This document shows, in pieces, positions 26,710-35,755 of a DNA stretch of 64,000 nt. Position 1 is the first letter of the stretch, and every line of letters begins with the position of its first letter. Position numbers and translations under genes: made by a program. Under the pieces are notes generated by a model. It was not told where the DNA came from, made no database searches, and saw only the letters and a program-made list of their open reading frames with translations. Source of the DNA: Pantoea ananatis LMG 2665 (GTDB taxonomy: Bacteria > Pseudomonadota > Gammaproteobacteria > Enterobacterales > Enterobacteriaceae); contig NZ_JMJJ01000009.1 of NCBI RefSeq assembly GCF_000710035.2, forward strand, positions 124,001 to 188,000, in the 5' to 3' direction.

Positions 26710-27676
26710 TCCCGCGACGCTGGATGCGAAAGCTGTGGCTATTTATGCCCAGCAGGCCGAGCAGCAAGGCATCGTTGCCTTCCTACTGGATGTGATTCCG
26801 GGCAGCGTGATTGGTGCTTTTGCCAGCGGTAACATTTTGCAGGTCCTGTTATTTGCCGTCCTGTTCGGTTTTGCGCTGCATCGTCTGGGCAACACGGGCA
26901 CGTTAATTTTCAACGTGATCGAAAGCTTCTCCAAAGTGATTTTTGGCATCATCAATATGATCATGCGCCTTGCGCCTATCGGGGCATTTGGTGCCATGGC
27001 CTTTACCATCGGTAAATATGGCGTAGGTTCACTGGTCCAGCTTGGACAGCTGATTATCTGCTTCTATATCACCTGTATTCTGTTTGTGGTGGTGGTGCTG
27101 GGACTCATCGCTCGCGTCTTCGGTGGCTTCAGCATCTTTAAATTCATTGCCTATATCAAAGAAGAGCTGCTGATTGTACTGGGCACCTCTTCATCGGAAT
27201 CTGCACTGCCACGTATGCTGGATAAGATGGAACGGCTGGGTTGTAAGAAGTCCGTGGTGGGGTTGGTGATTCCAACAGGATATTCCTTTAACCTGGACGG
27301 AACCTCAATCTACCTGACGATGGCGGCTGTCTTTATCGCCCAGGCCACCAATGCCCACATGGATATCTTCCATCAAATTACGCTGCTGGTCGTGCTACTG
27401 CTGTCTTCCAAGGGCGCAGCCGGGGTAACGGGCAGTGGGTTTATTGTGCTGGCGGCAACGCTTTCAGCAGTAGGACATTTACCGGTTGCTGGCCTGGCGC
27501 TGATTTTAGGTATTGACCGCTTTATGTCCGAAGCGCGTGCGCTGACCAATCTGGTCGGTAACGGCGTCGCCACGGTGGTGGTGGCAAAATGGGTTGATCA
27601 GCTGGATAAAAAACAGCTGGGTGACACGCTGGCGGGCAAAAATAAGGCAGAAAATCCCTCAGAATCTGCGATTTAA
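26675..27676 (+). pseudogene. dctA: C4-dicarboxylate transporter DctA, 5'-truncated
   Basis: From 26678 the frame reads [20 protein letters not shown] and continues to the C-terminus, nearly identical to E. coli DctA. The protein is about 428 residues in E. coli; roughly its first 95 (membrane segments 1-3 and the start signals) are missing. The preceding DNA is bcsZ in a different frame. The ATG at 26675 belongs to the junction and has no ribosome site. DctA imports succinate, fumarate and malate aerobically as a glutamate-transporter-fold carrier; this copy should not form a working transporter. Confidence 0.9.
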
Positions 27677-27700
27677 CCTTTGAATGTGATTTAATCCTCT

Positions 27701-27739
27701 CAAATGCCCGCTGTCACTTGCCCTGACAGCGGGCATTTG
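27701..27739. terminator. Perfect 16-bp palindrome after dctA
   Basis: CAAATGCCCGCTGTCA pairs fully with TGACAGCGGGCATTTG over a 7-nt loop, 24 bp after the dctA stop. The T-run is weak on both sides, but the stem length suggests it ends or stabilises dctA transcripts. Confidence 0.65.
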
Positions 27740-27921
27740 GATAATAAACCCCACTTGTTTTTTTCAACGTTTTTCACTTCGTTGCGTGACATCCCGGTCT
27801 TCCTGTGGTCAAACCTGTTGTTAATGATCGGCAGCGCGAATCGGCCATGTCCGGTTTGCTTATAAACGCGGCTAAACGCGCCAGTGATAACGATTTTTGA
27901 ATTGTTTGAGTAGGGGTTCAC

Positions 27922-29430
27922 ATGCAGGGCACCAGAATTCGGCTTTTGGTTGGTGGATTAGTACTGGCAGCGACCAGTTACGGTGCGCCGGCAGAAACGC
28001 TGCAACCTGATCCAGCCTGGCAACAGGGAAGACTGGACAACGGATTTAACTGGCAACTGTTGGCAACACCGCAACGGCCAAGCGATCGCATTGAGTTACG
28101 CATGGTGGTTAATACCGGTTCACTGGTGGAAAGCGCCCAGCAAACCGGTTTTAGCCACCTTTTGTCACGCCTGGCGCTGGTACACAATACCGCCCTGGAT
28201 ACGAATCAGCAGCGCGCATTATGGCAGCAGAGTATCGATCCACAGCGGCCTCTGCCGCCGGTTATTTCATCGTATGATTACACGCAATACAATTTAAGCC
28301 TGCCCAATAACCGCCCTGAGTTACTGAAAGAAGCCCTGAACTGGCTGGCGGCCACGGCGGGTGATATGGCGATTACCAATCAGGTTGTCGATACAGCCCT
28401 GTCCGCTTCCGATCCGGTAAGAACCTGGCCTGCGGATACTCAGGATGTCTGGTGGCGCTATCGGCTGAAAGGATCGGCGTTGCTAGCGCACGATCCGGCT
28501 GAGAAGCCGCGTGCCCCCGTTGACGTCGCGCAGCTGAAAAGTTTCTACCAGCAGTGGTATACACCAGATGCCATGACACTTTATGTCGTCGGCAATGTCG
28601 ACAGCCGTAACCTTTCCGAACAAATCAACAAAGCGTTTTCACCGCTGGAAGGCAAGCGCAGCGCCCCTGCATCCATGCCCACCTTGTCTCCTTTACCGCA
28701 TGATCCGGTTAATCTGGTCAGCGGCACGTTAGCGCAGGATCGCCTGTCCCTTGTCTGGGATACGCCGTGGCAGCCCATCCGGGACTCACAGAACTTGCAG
28801 CGTTACTGGCGTAGCGATCTGGCGCGCGAAGCGCTGTTCTGGCACGTGCAGCGCGCGATGAGCAATAAAAAAGTTCAGGGTGTGCAGGTGGGATTTGACT
28901 GTCGGGTGCTTTACCAGCGTGCGCAGTGTTCCATTAATATGGATACGCGCAATGACAGCCTGGAACAGAATATGAACCTGGTTGCCCGCGAGCTGGCTGC
29001 CGTGCGCGATAACGGTTTGCCACAGGAAGAGTTTGATGCCCTGATGGCCCAAAAACTTCTGGAGCTGAATAAGCTGTTCACAACCTACGCGCGCACAGAT
29101 ACTGACGTGCTGATTAGCCAGCGTTTACGATCGCAGCGCAATTCAGTGGTAGATATTGCCCCGGAGCAGTATCAAAAGCTGCGGCAGGATTTTCTCTCCG
29201 GCCTGACGCGCGATCAGCTCAATCAGGAGTTGCGGCAGCAACTTAGTCAGGAGTTAATGATGGTACTGATTCAACCGGAAGGTGAATCAGAAACCAACGT
29301 TAAGAGCCTTAAAACGGGCTGGGATAAGCTGATGACGTTGCCTGCGACAGCATCTGCACCAGCGGCAGGCGGGGACGTCAGCCAGCCGGACAGTAACGCT
29401 GCCGGTGATGCAGCGCCACCGACCTCCTGA
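27922..29430 (+). CDS. yhjJ: M16 peptidase-like protein YhjJ (probably non-catalytic)
   Basis: 502 residues (E. coli YhjJ 498). Signal peptide at about 1-25 (TSYGAPA-ETLQ), so periplasmic. It has the two-domain M16 (pitrilysin/insulinase) fold, but at the active site the usual H-x-x-E-H is replaced by FSHLLSRLALVH, lacking the glutamate and second histidine. It is therefore likely an inactive homologue, as in E. coli. The C-terminus has a Ser/Ala/Pro tail. Sits beside dctA as in E. coli. Confidence 0.9.
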   Translation: MQGTRIRLLVGGLVLAATSYGAPAETLQPDPAWQQGRLDNGFNWQLLATPQRPSDRIELRMVVNTGSLVESAQQTGFSHLLSRLALVHNTALDTNQQRALWQQSIDPQRPLPPVISSYDYTQYNLSLPNNRPELLKEALNWLAATAGDMAITNQVVDTALSASDPVRTWPADTQDVWWRYRLKGSALLAHDPAEKPRAPVDVAQLKSFYQQWYTPDAMTLYVVGNVDSRNLSEQINKAFSPLEGKRSAPASMPTLSPLPHDPVNLVSGTLAQDRLSLVWDTPWQPIRDSQNLQRYWRSDLAREALFWHVQRAMSNKKVQGVQVGFDCRVLYQRAQCSINMDTRNDSLEQNMNLVARELAAVRDNGLPQEEFDALMAQKLLELNKLFTTYARTDTDVLISQRLRSQRNSVVDIAPEQYQKLRQDFLSGLTRDQLNQELRQQLSQELMMVLIQPEGESETNVKSLKTGWDKLMTLPATASAPAAGGDVSQPDSNAAGDAAPPTS

Positions 29431-29444
29431 TCCATCAGGTTTTT
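29426..29444 (+). terminator. Intrinsic terminator of yhjJ
   Basis: CCTGA-TCCA-TCAGG followed by T5, overlapping the yhjJ stop codon and placed between the convergent yhjJ and esterase genes. Confidence 0.65.
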
Positions 29445-30307
29445 GCCCTGAGCCATTCGGTCACTAACATTGGCCAACTGGCGAGGGGCAAATCCGCGAC
29501 GCCACGGATGCCAAAACCGTGCCCGCCTTTCTGGTAAAAATGCACTTCGACGGGAACATTGTGTTCCCGTAATGCGCTGAAAAACACCATGCTGTTATTC
29601 ACCGGGACGGCATCATCATCGGCGGCATGAATCAGCAAGGTCGGCGGCACCTGGTTGTGCACCCGGGTTTCGAGTGAATAGGCATCAATCGCTTTCTGGT
29701 CAGGCCATGCGCCTAATAAACGGGTGCGCGAGCCTTCATGGGCCAGGCCATCACGCATACTGATCACAGGATAAACCAGCACCATAGCGTCCGGACGAGG
29801 CGAAAAATTCTCTGCGTTGTCCTGAACGGGATAAATCTTCTCCGCAAACCGCGTGCCGAGACTTGCGGCAACGTGGCCGCCAGCCGAAAAACCCATCATA
29901 ACAATGTATTTGCCGTTCAGCCCACGCTGCGCCCGCTCACGCAGGACGCGCACGGCTCGCTGCGCATCGGCGAGTGGAGCATCTGGTCCTTCATGATGTC
30001 CGTCATAGGGCAGGCGATAGGTCATGACGGCCAGGGTGTAACCCATAGAGGTGAAAAAGGTTGCCAGCGCGCTGCCTTCACGGTCAATCATGATGCGATG
30101 GTAGCCACCGCCGGGCGCGACCAGGAGCGTAATCCCGTTGGATTCCACAGGATGCCAGATAGCCATTTCCGGGCAGCGAACGCCGGTTGCCACGCGATCG
30201 TAGGGTTCGTACTCTTTTGCCGTATCGACGATTTGTGGCTGAGCGCGAGAATCGCTGGCACCGGGCGCATCACCATTAGGCCAGATATTAATGATTTCAG
30301 TATTCAT
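29435..30307 (-). CDS. Alpha/beta-hydrolase (acetyl-esterase/xylanase-type)
   Basis: 290 residues from the ATG at 30307, chosen because AGGACA lies just upstream; a longer frame from 30367 has no such site. Oxyanion-hole motif PGGGYHRI, nucleophile elbow GFSAGGH, and the acid and base in HAADDDAVP and GGHGFG complete an intact Ser-Asp-His triad typical of esterases/lipases and acetyl-xylan-type esterases. No signal peptide, so cytoplasmic. Substrate unknown, probably an acylated sugar or small ester. Not part of the conserved E. coli yhjJ-kdgK neighbourhood, so an insertion here. Confidence 0.8.
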   Translation of the reverse strand: MNTEIINIWPNGDAPGASDSRAQPQIVDTAKEYEPYDRVATGVRCPEMAIWHPVESNGITLLVAPGGGYHRIMIDREGSALATFFTSMGYTLAVMTYRLPYDGHHEGPDAPLADAQRAVRVLRERAQRGLNGKYIVMMGFSAGGHVAASLGTRFAEKIYPVQDNAENFSPRPDAMVLVYPVISMRDGLAHEGSRTRLLGAWPDQKAIDAYSLETRVHNQVPPTLLIHAADDDAVPVNNSMVFFSALREHNVPVEVHFYQKGGHGFGIRGVADLPLASWPMLVTEWLRAKT

Positions 30308-30722
30308 AGCTGTGTCCTGATGCGAGAGATGTTGTCGTTGTTTTGTTCGCGGCCGTGAAAACAGCATCCTGCTGTCGCTGTTTAAAAGATGGCCTGTTTT
30401 GGCCTAATCGTCCAACTCAAAACCGCTAAAATGCCGAGATTCAGACTATGCCTGGCATGCTGAACATGGTGCTAAGCCGATAATTTTAAAGGAATAAAAA
30501 TGAATTAAGATTAGCCAGCATTAACGGACGAGGGCAGGATAAAGCAGGAAGAAAACGGGTTGGCTGACTTAAGTAAAATGAATGGATTTTCCTTTTGCCA
30601 TGACGGAAACGGAGGACATATTTATCGTGTTTTTATTTAAAGAAAGTGATGTGTTGCTGCGCGGTTAATCGCTGTGCAAGCGGGAAGTCTGGCACGGGCT
30701 GCACTGCGCCAGAACGCGAGCG
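30308..30722. other. Gene-free stretch between the esterase and a broken VOC gene
   Basis: No convincing open frame, RNA gene or terminator. Many short stop-rich frames and a lower GC content; it should hold the promoter of the leftward esterase. Confidence 0.4.
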
Positions 30723-31164
30723 CTACGCGCTTTCATCAATAATTAGCCTGTTTCGAGCGTTAAACTTCCAGAAGGATGCCCAGGCAATCTCCCAGTAATC
30801 GCCATCGGGATCGCGAAAATAACCGCTGTAGCCGCCCCAGTGGACTTTTTGTGGCGGCTTGACCTGGTTCCGCCGTGATGTTGTACCAAAGCTATGAGAT
30901 CATCGACCTCCTGCTCTGACTTAACATTTATGGCAAAAGTAATCCCGTTGAACCCGCCGTCAGCCAGCGCAGGCGGATGGCTTTCATTGATATCTTTTGC
31001 CAGATTTTGCAGCGGATAAAGCTCAAGCCTGGTGCCGGCATGATTGAAAAACACAATGGGCGGATTCTGCTCAGTCACCTGCGTTTTAAAACCGATGCCT
31101 TTATAAAAGGCCTGGGATTTTCCCTATAACGCCCGCCCAGGCAGACCAGATTGATGCGATTCAT
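30723..31164 (-). pseudogene. VOC/glyoxalase-family protein, disrupted by frameshifts
   Basis: Three overlapping frames on the minus strand together make one VOC-fold protein. The start at 31164 reads MNRINLVCLGGRY, then the frame breaks. The next frame gives AFYKGIGFKTQVTEQNPPIV through LELYPL to VQHHGG, then a second break. The third gives KPPQKVHWGGYSGYFRDPDG, DYWEIAW and a stop at 30723. This is the full order of a one-module VOC protein. At least two frameshifts are needed to explain it. Either the gene is dead or the sequence has indel errors here. Confidence 0.8.
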
Positions 31165-31230
31165 ACTGACTCTGTTTACAGTCAGGCATGGCCAGGATAC
31201 TCGTCTCACCCTGGCCACGCGACAGAGCAA

Positions 31231-32163
31231 TTATGCAGGCATATCTTCCTGCGGAATAATCGCCCCACGAAACTGAATAACCGTGCTGGCAGTGAGATGA
31301 CCACGCTGGGCGGCCTCCTCGACCGAGGCGCCAACCAGACGCTTAGCCAGATAGCCCGCACTGAACGAATCGCCCGCCGCCGTGGTGTCAATAATCTTTT
31401 CTTTAGCCAGCATGATTGACGGAACCTCTCTAACAGGCTGGTCTTCCGCGGCAATCAGGCAGGATTCCGCACCGCGCTTGATGACGATCTCGCTAACGCC
31501 TGCCTGACGTGCCCGGGCAATGACGTCTTCGACAGGCTGCACGCCCCATAACAGATGCTCGTCATCCAGCGTCAGGAAGGCAATATCCGTGTTGTCGAGC
31601 ATCTTTTGATAGGCCTGGCGAGTACTGGCATTGTCTTTCCACAGGCGAGGCCGGTAATTATTATCGAAAATCACCTTGCCCCCGTTTTTGCGGCAGTTTG
31701 CCAGCAGCTGCATGAGCTTTGCACGGCTGGCGTCAGTCAGGATAGCAAGACTGATACCGCTGAGATAAAGGTAGTCGTAATGTTCCAGCTGCTGGCAAAT
31801 GTCTTCTGCCAGAGGGCCATTAAGCCAGTAGCGTGCCGCCGCGTCATTGCGCCAGTACCAGAATGTGCGCTCGCCCTGGTCGTCTGTCTGGATCATGTAC
31901 AGACCGGGCATTTTATCCTCAAGGCGTTGGATAAGGTCGGTATGCACGTTTTCCTGCTGCCAGCGGGCGATCATCTGTGCGCTAAAGGGATCGTTTCCCA
32001 GCGCCGTCACGTAATCCACCCGGATTTTGTGTTGATCGACCTGTCGGGCAAGGTAAACGGCCGTATTGAGCGTATCACCGCCAAAGCCGCGTTTAATGTT
32101 GTCGCCTTTTTCGGACAGTTCAATCATGCATTCACCGATAACGGCGATTTTTTTATGCGTCAT
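31231..32163 (-). CDS. kdgK: 2-keto-3-deoxygluconate kinase
   Basis: 310 residues (E. coli 309), PfkB/ribokinase family. GFGGDTLNTAVYLAR near residue 30 is the substrate-side motif, and DTTAAGDSFSAGYLAK near residue 250 is the PfkB signature 2 with catalytic Asp. It phosphorylates KDG to KDPG, feeding pectin and hexuronate breakdown into the Entner-Doudoroff route. Divergent from yhjH; a KdgR-like operator lies 64 bp upstream. A GGCCAGG/CCTGGCC hairpin past the stop (31189-31217) may end the transcript. Confidence 0.95.
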   Translation of the reverse strand: MTHKKIAVIGECMIELSEKGDNIKRGFGGDTLNTAVYLARQVDQHKIRVDYVTALGNDPFSAQMIARWQQENVHTDLIQRLEDKMPGLYMIQTDDQGERTFWYWRNDAAARYWLNGPLAEDICQQLEHYDYLYLSGISLAILTDASRAKLMQLLANCRKNGGKVIFDNNYRPRLWKDNASTRQAYQKMLDNTDIAFLTLDDEHLLWGVQPVEDVIARARQAGVSEIVIKRGAESCLIAAEDQPVREVPSIMLAKEKIIDTTAAGDSFSAGYLAKRLVGASVEEAAQRGHLTASTVIQFRGAIIPQEDMPA

Positions 32164-32226
32164 GGTTTAAGGCCTGTAGTTTACATTTGCTTCAGTCTCG
32201 CGTTTGTTAGCGTCATCGTCAACTTT

Positions 32227-32243
32227 TTAAAACAGCGTTTTAA
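32227..32243 (-). promoter_or_regulatory. KdgR-like operator upstream of kdgK
   Basis: Perfect inverted repeat TTAAAAC-AGC-GTTTTAA, 64 bp before the kdgK start. It resembles the KdgR consensus (a palindrome centred on ACA.TGT with AT-rich arms) known to control kdgK in pectinolytic enterobacteria. The centre differs from the best sites, so this is tentative. Confidence 0.4.
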
Positions 32244-32354
32244 TTTAATTTAGGGTGAGGTAAAGCGATAATTAACCCGATAAAGCGGCTTGTTTCGGCG
32301 ATTGTCGCACTAAAAGAGGCGTAGACTCGTTGCTTCAACGTGGCCGGGTTTTCA

Positions 32355-32380
32355 CTAAGTTGTCGAATGTTAAACGATAA
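32355..32380 (+). promoter_or_regulatory. Possible sigma-28-type promoter of yhjH
   Basis: TAAGTT at 32355 and AACGATAA at 32373-32380 resemble the flagellar class 3 consensus (TAAAGTTT, GCCGATAA), but the spacing is about 2 bp short. E. coli yhjH is a class 3 flagellar gene, which is why I looked here. Confidence 0.25.
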
Positions 32381-32431
32381 ACGCTGCCAGGCCGCCAGAT
32401 GAAGGCGCTTACTATCAACCAGGAAAAGACC

Positions 32432-33205
32432 ATGGTTATGGAGAATTTTAGTCAATGGCTACCTTCTTCAATTGACATCAATCCGCAGCAAAAAAAACGT
32501 CTCATCTGGCAACAGTGTCAACGCAGCTATACCTTTCAGCCCATCTATAAGGTTTCGGGGCAACTGCTGGCGATTGAACTGCTGACGGCCATCACACATC
32601 CGTCTGAACCAGAGAAGAAACTGTCTCCTGAAGCCTATTTTTCTGAGCTGGAAATAGCACAACGCCTTGATATTGTTCAGGAGCAGTTAGAATTACTCAC
32701 CCAGTGGGAATCGTTCTTTGGTCGCAATAACGTCATGGCATCAGTGAATATTGACGGCCCTTCGTTGTCGTTGATACAAAACCATGTACCGATTCGCAGT
32801 CTGATTACCCGTTTACCCTGGGTTCGCTTTGAGCTGACCGAGCACCACGTCCTGCCTCAGGAGGAGATGGTCGCGCAAATGCCTGAACTGGGGCCGTTGT
32901 GGCTGGATGATTTCGGTTCGGGCATGGCGAACTTCTCTGCACTGACCGAGCTTAAATACGACTACATTAAGCTGTCACGTGAACTTTTTATTCTCTTACG
33001 TGCGTCAGATGAAGGCCGGATACTTTTTCCCATGCTGTTGTCGCTGATAAATCGTTACTGCAACGGCGTGATTGTTGAAGGCGTTGAGACGCAACAGGAG
33101 TGGGATCAGGTTAAATCGTCCCCGGCGATGGCGGCTCAAGGGTATTTTTTTTCTCGTCCTGCTCCCTTTTCCGAACTGGAAAGCCTTCCTGTCCAGCTTG
33201 ATTGA
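32432..33205 (+). CDS. yhjH: Cyclic-di-GMP phosphodiesterase YhjH/PdeH (EAL domain)
   Basis: 257 residues from the ATG at 32432, which has an AGGAAA ribosome site 7 nt upstream; a frame 33 nt longer also exists. Stand-alone EAL domain with the active-site set preserved: AIELL, SVNID, ELTEH, LDDFGSG, the lysine in YIKLS, and EGVET. Degrades c-di-GMP to pGpG in the cytoplasm; in E. coli it keeps c-di-GMP low so flagella can turn. Here it should oppose activation of the BcsA PilZ domain encoded 14 kb away. Confidence 0.92.
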   Translation: MVMENFSQWLPSSIDINPQQKKRLIWQQCQRSYTFQPIYKVSGQLLAIELLTAITHPSEPEKKLSPEAYFSELEIAQRLDIVQEQLELLTQWESFFGRNNVMASVNIDGPSLSLIQNHVPIRSLITRLPWVRFELTEHHVLPQEEMVAQMPELGPLWLDDFGSGMANFSALTELKYDYIKLSRELFILLRASDEGRILFPMLLSLINRYCNGVIVEGVETQQEWDQVKSSPAMAAQGYFFSRPAPFSELESLPVQLD

Positions 33206-33268
33206 TCCCTTCCCGCGCGCTCTCGACTATCTTTAACGGAGACCGTGAAAGAGCAGGGAGGAAGCCTA

Positions 33269-35326
33269 ATGTCACGCGCCGGAAAAATTGTAAGCTGGAT
33301 TGGCGGGATTGTTGTATTGCTGATCGTCGTTGTAGTGATAGTCATTGCAACATTCGACTGGAATCGCCTGAAACCCACTATTAATCAGAAAGTGTCTGCG
33401 GAACTTAACCGTCCCTTTGCCATTCGGGGGGATTTGGGCGTCGCATGGCAGCGTAATCCTGAAGAACCCGGATGGCGCGGCTGGTTACCCTGGCCTCATC
33501 TGCACGCCGAAGACATTATGTTGGGCAATCCCCCTGATATTCCTGACGTGACCATGATCCACCTGCAACGCGTGGACGCCACACTTGCCCCTCTGGCCCT
33601 ACTGCACAAAGAAGTCTTTATCCCGTGGATAAAACTGCAGCAGCCTGATGCCCGCCTGATTCAGACCGCCGATAAGAAAAACAACTGGACCTTTACCCTC
33701 GCTGACAGTGACAGCAAAGATGATAATGCGCCACCTTCAGCCTGGTCATTTCGTCTCGATAATATTCTGTTCGATCAGGGCACCATTCTCTACCGCGATG
33801 CCGTTAACCAGGCCGATGTCACGCTGAAGGTTAACCCGCTCGGCAAGCCTGTGCCCTATTCACAAATCGCGGGCGGAGACGATAAACAACAAGGCGCGGG
33901 TGATTTTGTCTTTGGCTGGCAGGCAAGCGGCAGCTACCACAATGAAAAACTCACGGGTCAGGGCAAGATTGGCGGCATGTTATCCCTGCGTAGTCAGACC
34001 ACAGCGTTCCCGATTCAGGCAGACGTCCGGAACGGTAGCACGCGCGTACAGCTGACCGGTGGCGTTCAGGATCCCCTGAATCTGGGCGGGCTGGACGTGC
34101 GTCTACGTTTTTCTGGCGATACGTTGGCAAACCTCTATGGTCTGACCGGCGTTCTGTTACCGGATACCCCGCCTTATGAAACTGATGGCCGCCTGATTGC
34201 CAAATTTACCGGCAAAGACGGTGCCGTTTTTCGTTACCAGGGATTTAATGGTCATATTGGCGACAGCGATATTCATGGCTCTCTGACCTACAGCCAGGGC
34301 AAGCCACGGCCAAAACTGGTCGGTGAACTCAGATCGGATCAGTTACGTATGGCGGATCTGGGCCCGTTGATCGGCGTTAACTCGGGCAAGGGCAGCGAGA
34401 AAACCGAACAGGCCAAGGCAAAACGCGGTGAAAAAACCGTACAGCCTGCGGATCGCGTTCTGCCTCACGACAGGTTCGACACCAAAAGCTGGGACGTTAT
34501 GGATGCGGATGTGAAGTTTAGCGGCAAGCGCATCGAACACAGCAGTTCACTACCGTTGAGCGATCTTTATACCCATTTGCAGCTCGATAACGGAAACCTG
34601 CTGCTTGATCCACTGCGTTTCGGTATGGCGGGCGGTAATCTGAACAGCACCATCCGCCTGGAAGGGAATCGCTCACCGATGCGGGGCCGGGCCGATATTC
34701 ATGCCCGTAAACTTCGCCTGCGCCAGCTGTTCCCCGACGTACAGGCAATGCAAAACAGCCTTGGGCAGCTGAACGGCGATGCCAGCCTGACCGGCACCGG
34801 CAACTCCGTTGCTGACCTGCTGGCAACCAGCAACGGTCAGTTGAAACTGCTGATGAACGACGGACTGATCAGCCGCAACCTGATGGAAATTGCCGGACTC
34901 AACGTCGGCAACTATCTGGTCGGTAAGCTGTTTGGTGATGATGAAGTTCGTATTAACTGTGCGGCCACCGATCTTAAACTGCAAAACGGTCTGGCCACGC
35001 CAAACCTGTTCGTGTTCGATACGGAAAATGCCGTCATTAACGTGTCAGGCAACGCGAACTTTGCCAACGAGCGGCTGGATCTTTCAGTCAATCCAGAAAG
35101 TAAAGGCATCCGAATCGTGACCCTGCGCTCGCCCTTGTATGTTCGGGGCACCTTCAAGCATCCGGACGCTGGCGTGAAAACCGGTCCCTTACTGGCACGC
35201 GGGGCGGCGGCGGTGGCATTAGGTGCTGTGGTCGGGCCTGCGGCAGCGCTGTTGGCGCTGATTTCACCCAGTGATACTGACGAGAATCAGTGCAGCCGGG
35301 TCCTGCAGCAAATGAAGAAGAAGTGA
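33269..35326 (+). CDS. yhjG: AsmA-family inner membrane protein YhjG
   Basis: 685 residues from ATG 33269, selected for its AGGGAGGA ribosome site and the match to the E. coli MSKAGK start. One N-terminal membrane helix (about 10-32), then FDWNRLKPTINQKVSAEL, the AsmA N-terminal domain motif, a long periplasmic beta-rich repeat region and the AsmA-like C-terminal domain (EIAGLNVGNYLVGKLF). AsmA-like proteins are implicated in phospholipid transport to the outer membrane. The stop codon abuts that of ppiC, a gene that is elsewhere in E. coli. Confidence 0.92.
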   Translation: MSRAGKIVSWIGGIVVLLIVVVVIVIATFDWNRLKPTINQKVSAELNRPFAIRGDLGVAWQRNPEEPGWRGWLPWPHLHAEDIMLGNPPDIPDVTMIHLQRVDATLAPLALLHKEVFIPWIKLQQPDARLIQTADKKNNWTFTLADSDSKDDNAPPSAWSFRLDNILFDQGTILYRDAVNQADVTLKVNPLGKPVPYSQIAGGDDKQQGAGDFVFGWQASGSYHNEKLTGQGKIGGMLSLRSQTTAFPIQADVRNGSTRVQLTGGVQDPLNLGGLDVRLRFSGDTLANLYGLTGVLLPDTPPYETDGRLIAKFTGKDGAVFRYQGFNGHIGDSDIHGSLTYSQGKPRPKLVGELRSDQLRMADLGPLIGVNSGKGSEKTEQAKAKRGEKTVQPADRVLPHDRFDTKSWDVMDADVKFSGKRIEHSSSLPLSDLYTHLQLDNGNLLLDPLRFGMAGGNLNSTIRLEGNRSPMRGRADIHARKLRLRQLFPDVQAMQNSLGQLNGDASLTGTGNSVADLLATSNGQLKLLMNDGLISRNLMEIAGLNVGNYLVGKLFGDDEVRINCAATDLKLQNGLATPNLFVFDTENAVINVSGNANFANERLDLSVNPESKGIRIVTLRSPLYVRGTFKHPDAGVKTGPLLARGAAAVALGAVVGPAAALLALISPSDTDENQCSRVLQQMKKK

Positions 35327-35608
35327 TCAGTTGCGATAGAGCACTTTGATAATGTGATAACCAAAAGCGGTTTTCACCGGCCCGAAAGGTTGTAGCAACG
35401 GGCAGGTGAATACCGCTTTATCAAAAGCCGCGACCATTTTTCCCCGACGAAACTCGCCTAAATCTCCCCCGTTCCGACCAGAAGGGCACACAGAATGCTT
35501 GCGGGCAAGCTGCTGGAAGTTTTCGCCTTTTTGCAGTTTTTCCAGCAGGGCGATAGCCTGCGCCTCGTGTTTCACCAGAATATGTAAAGCTGCGGCAGTT
35601 TTCGCCAT
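35327..35608 (-). CDS. ppiC: Parvulin-type peptidyl-prolyl isomerase PpiC
   Basis: 93 residues, the exact length of E. coli PpiC (Par10). Single parvulin domain: start [12 protein letters not shown], the active-site histidine, [13 protein letters not shown] and [10 protein letters not shown]. Cytoplasmic prolyl cis-trans isomerase. Divergent from rep as in E. coli; its 3' end is flush with yhjG without any intergenic base. Confidence 0.95.
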   Translation of the reverse strand: MAKTAAALHILVKHEAQAIALLEKLQKGENFQQLARKHSVCPSGRNGGDLGEFRRGKMVAAFDKAVFTCPLLQPFGPVKTAFGYHIIKVLYRN

Positions 35609-35755
35609 GATAATGTCTCTGTTGTGTATAATCGTCCCCCATTATAAACCTGTCTTTTCAAATCGCAGATGCGTTTACCGCACCTGTTCACTGAGCCTGT
35701 ACATGCCGGCTTGCGGTTTGAAATCGGTATCTTATTTCAACAGAGCGATGTCCCG

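Noticed and set aside
26675-27676. Functional short DctA starting at 26675
   Set aside because: The ATG is created at the junction, has no ribosome site, and the first three membrane segments of the carrier fold are missing.
35669-35755. Longer start for Rep
   Set aside because: The 29 extra codons have no similarity to Rep; the ATG at 35756 gives the exact 673-residue family length.
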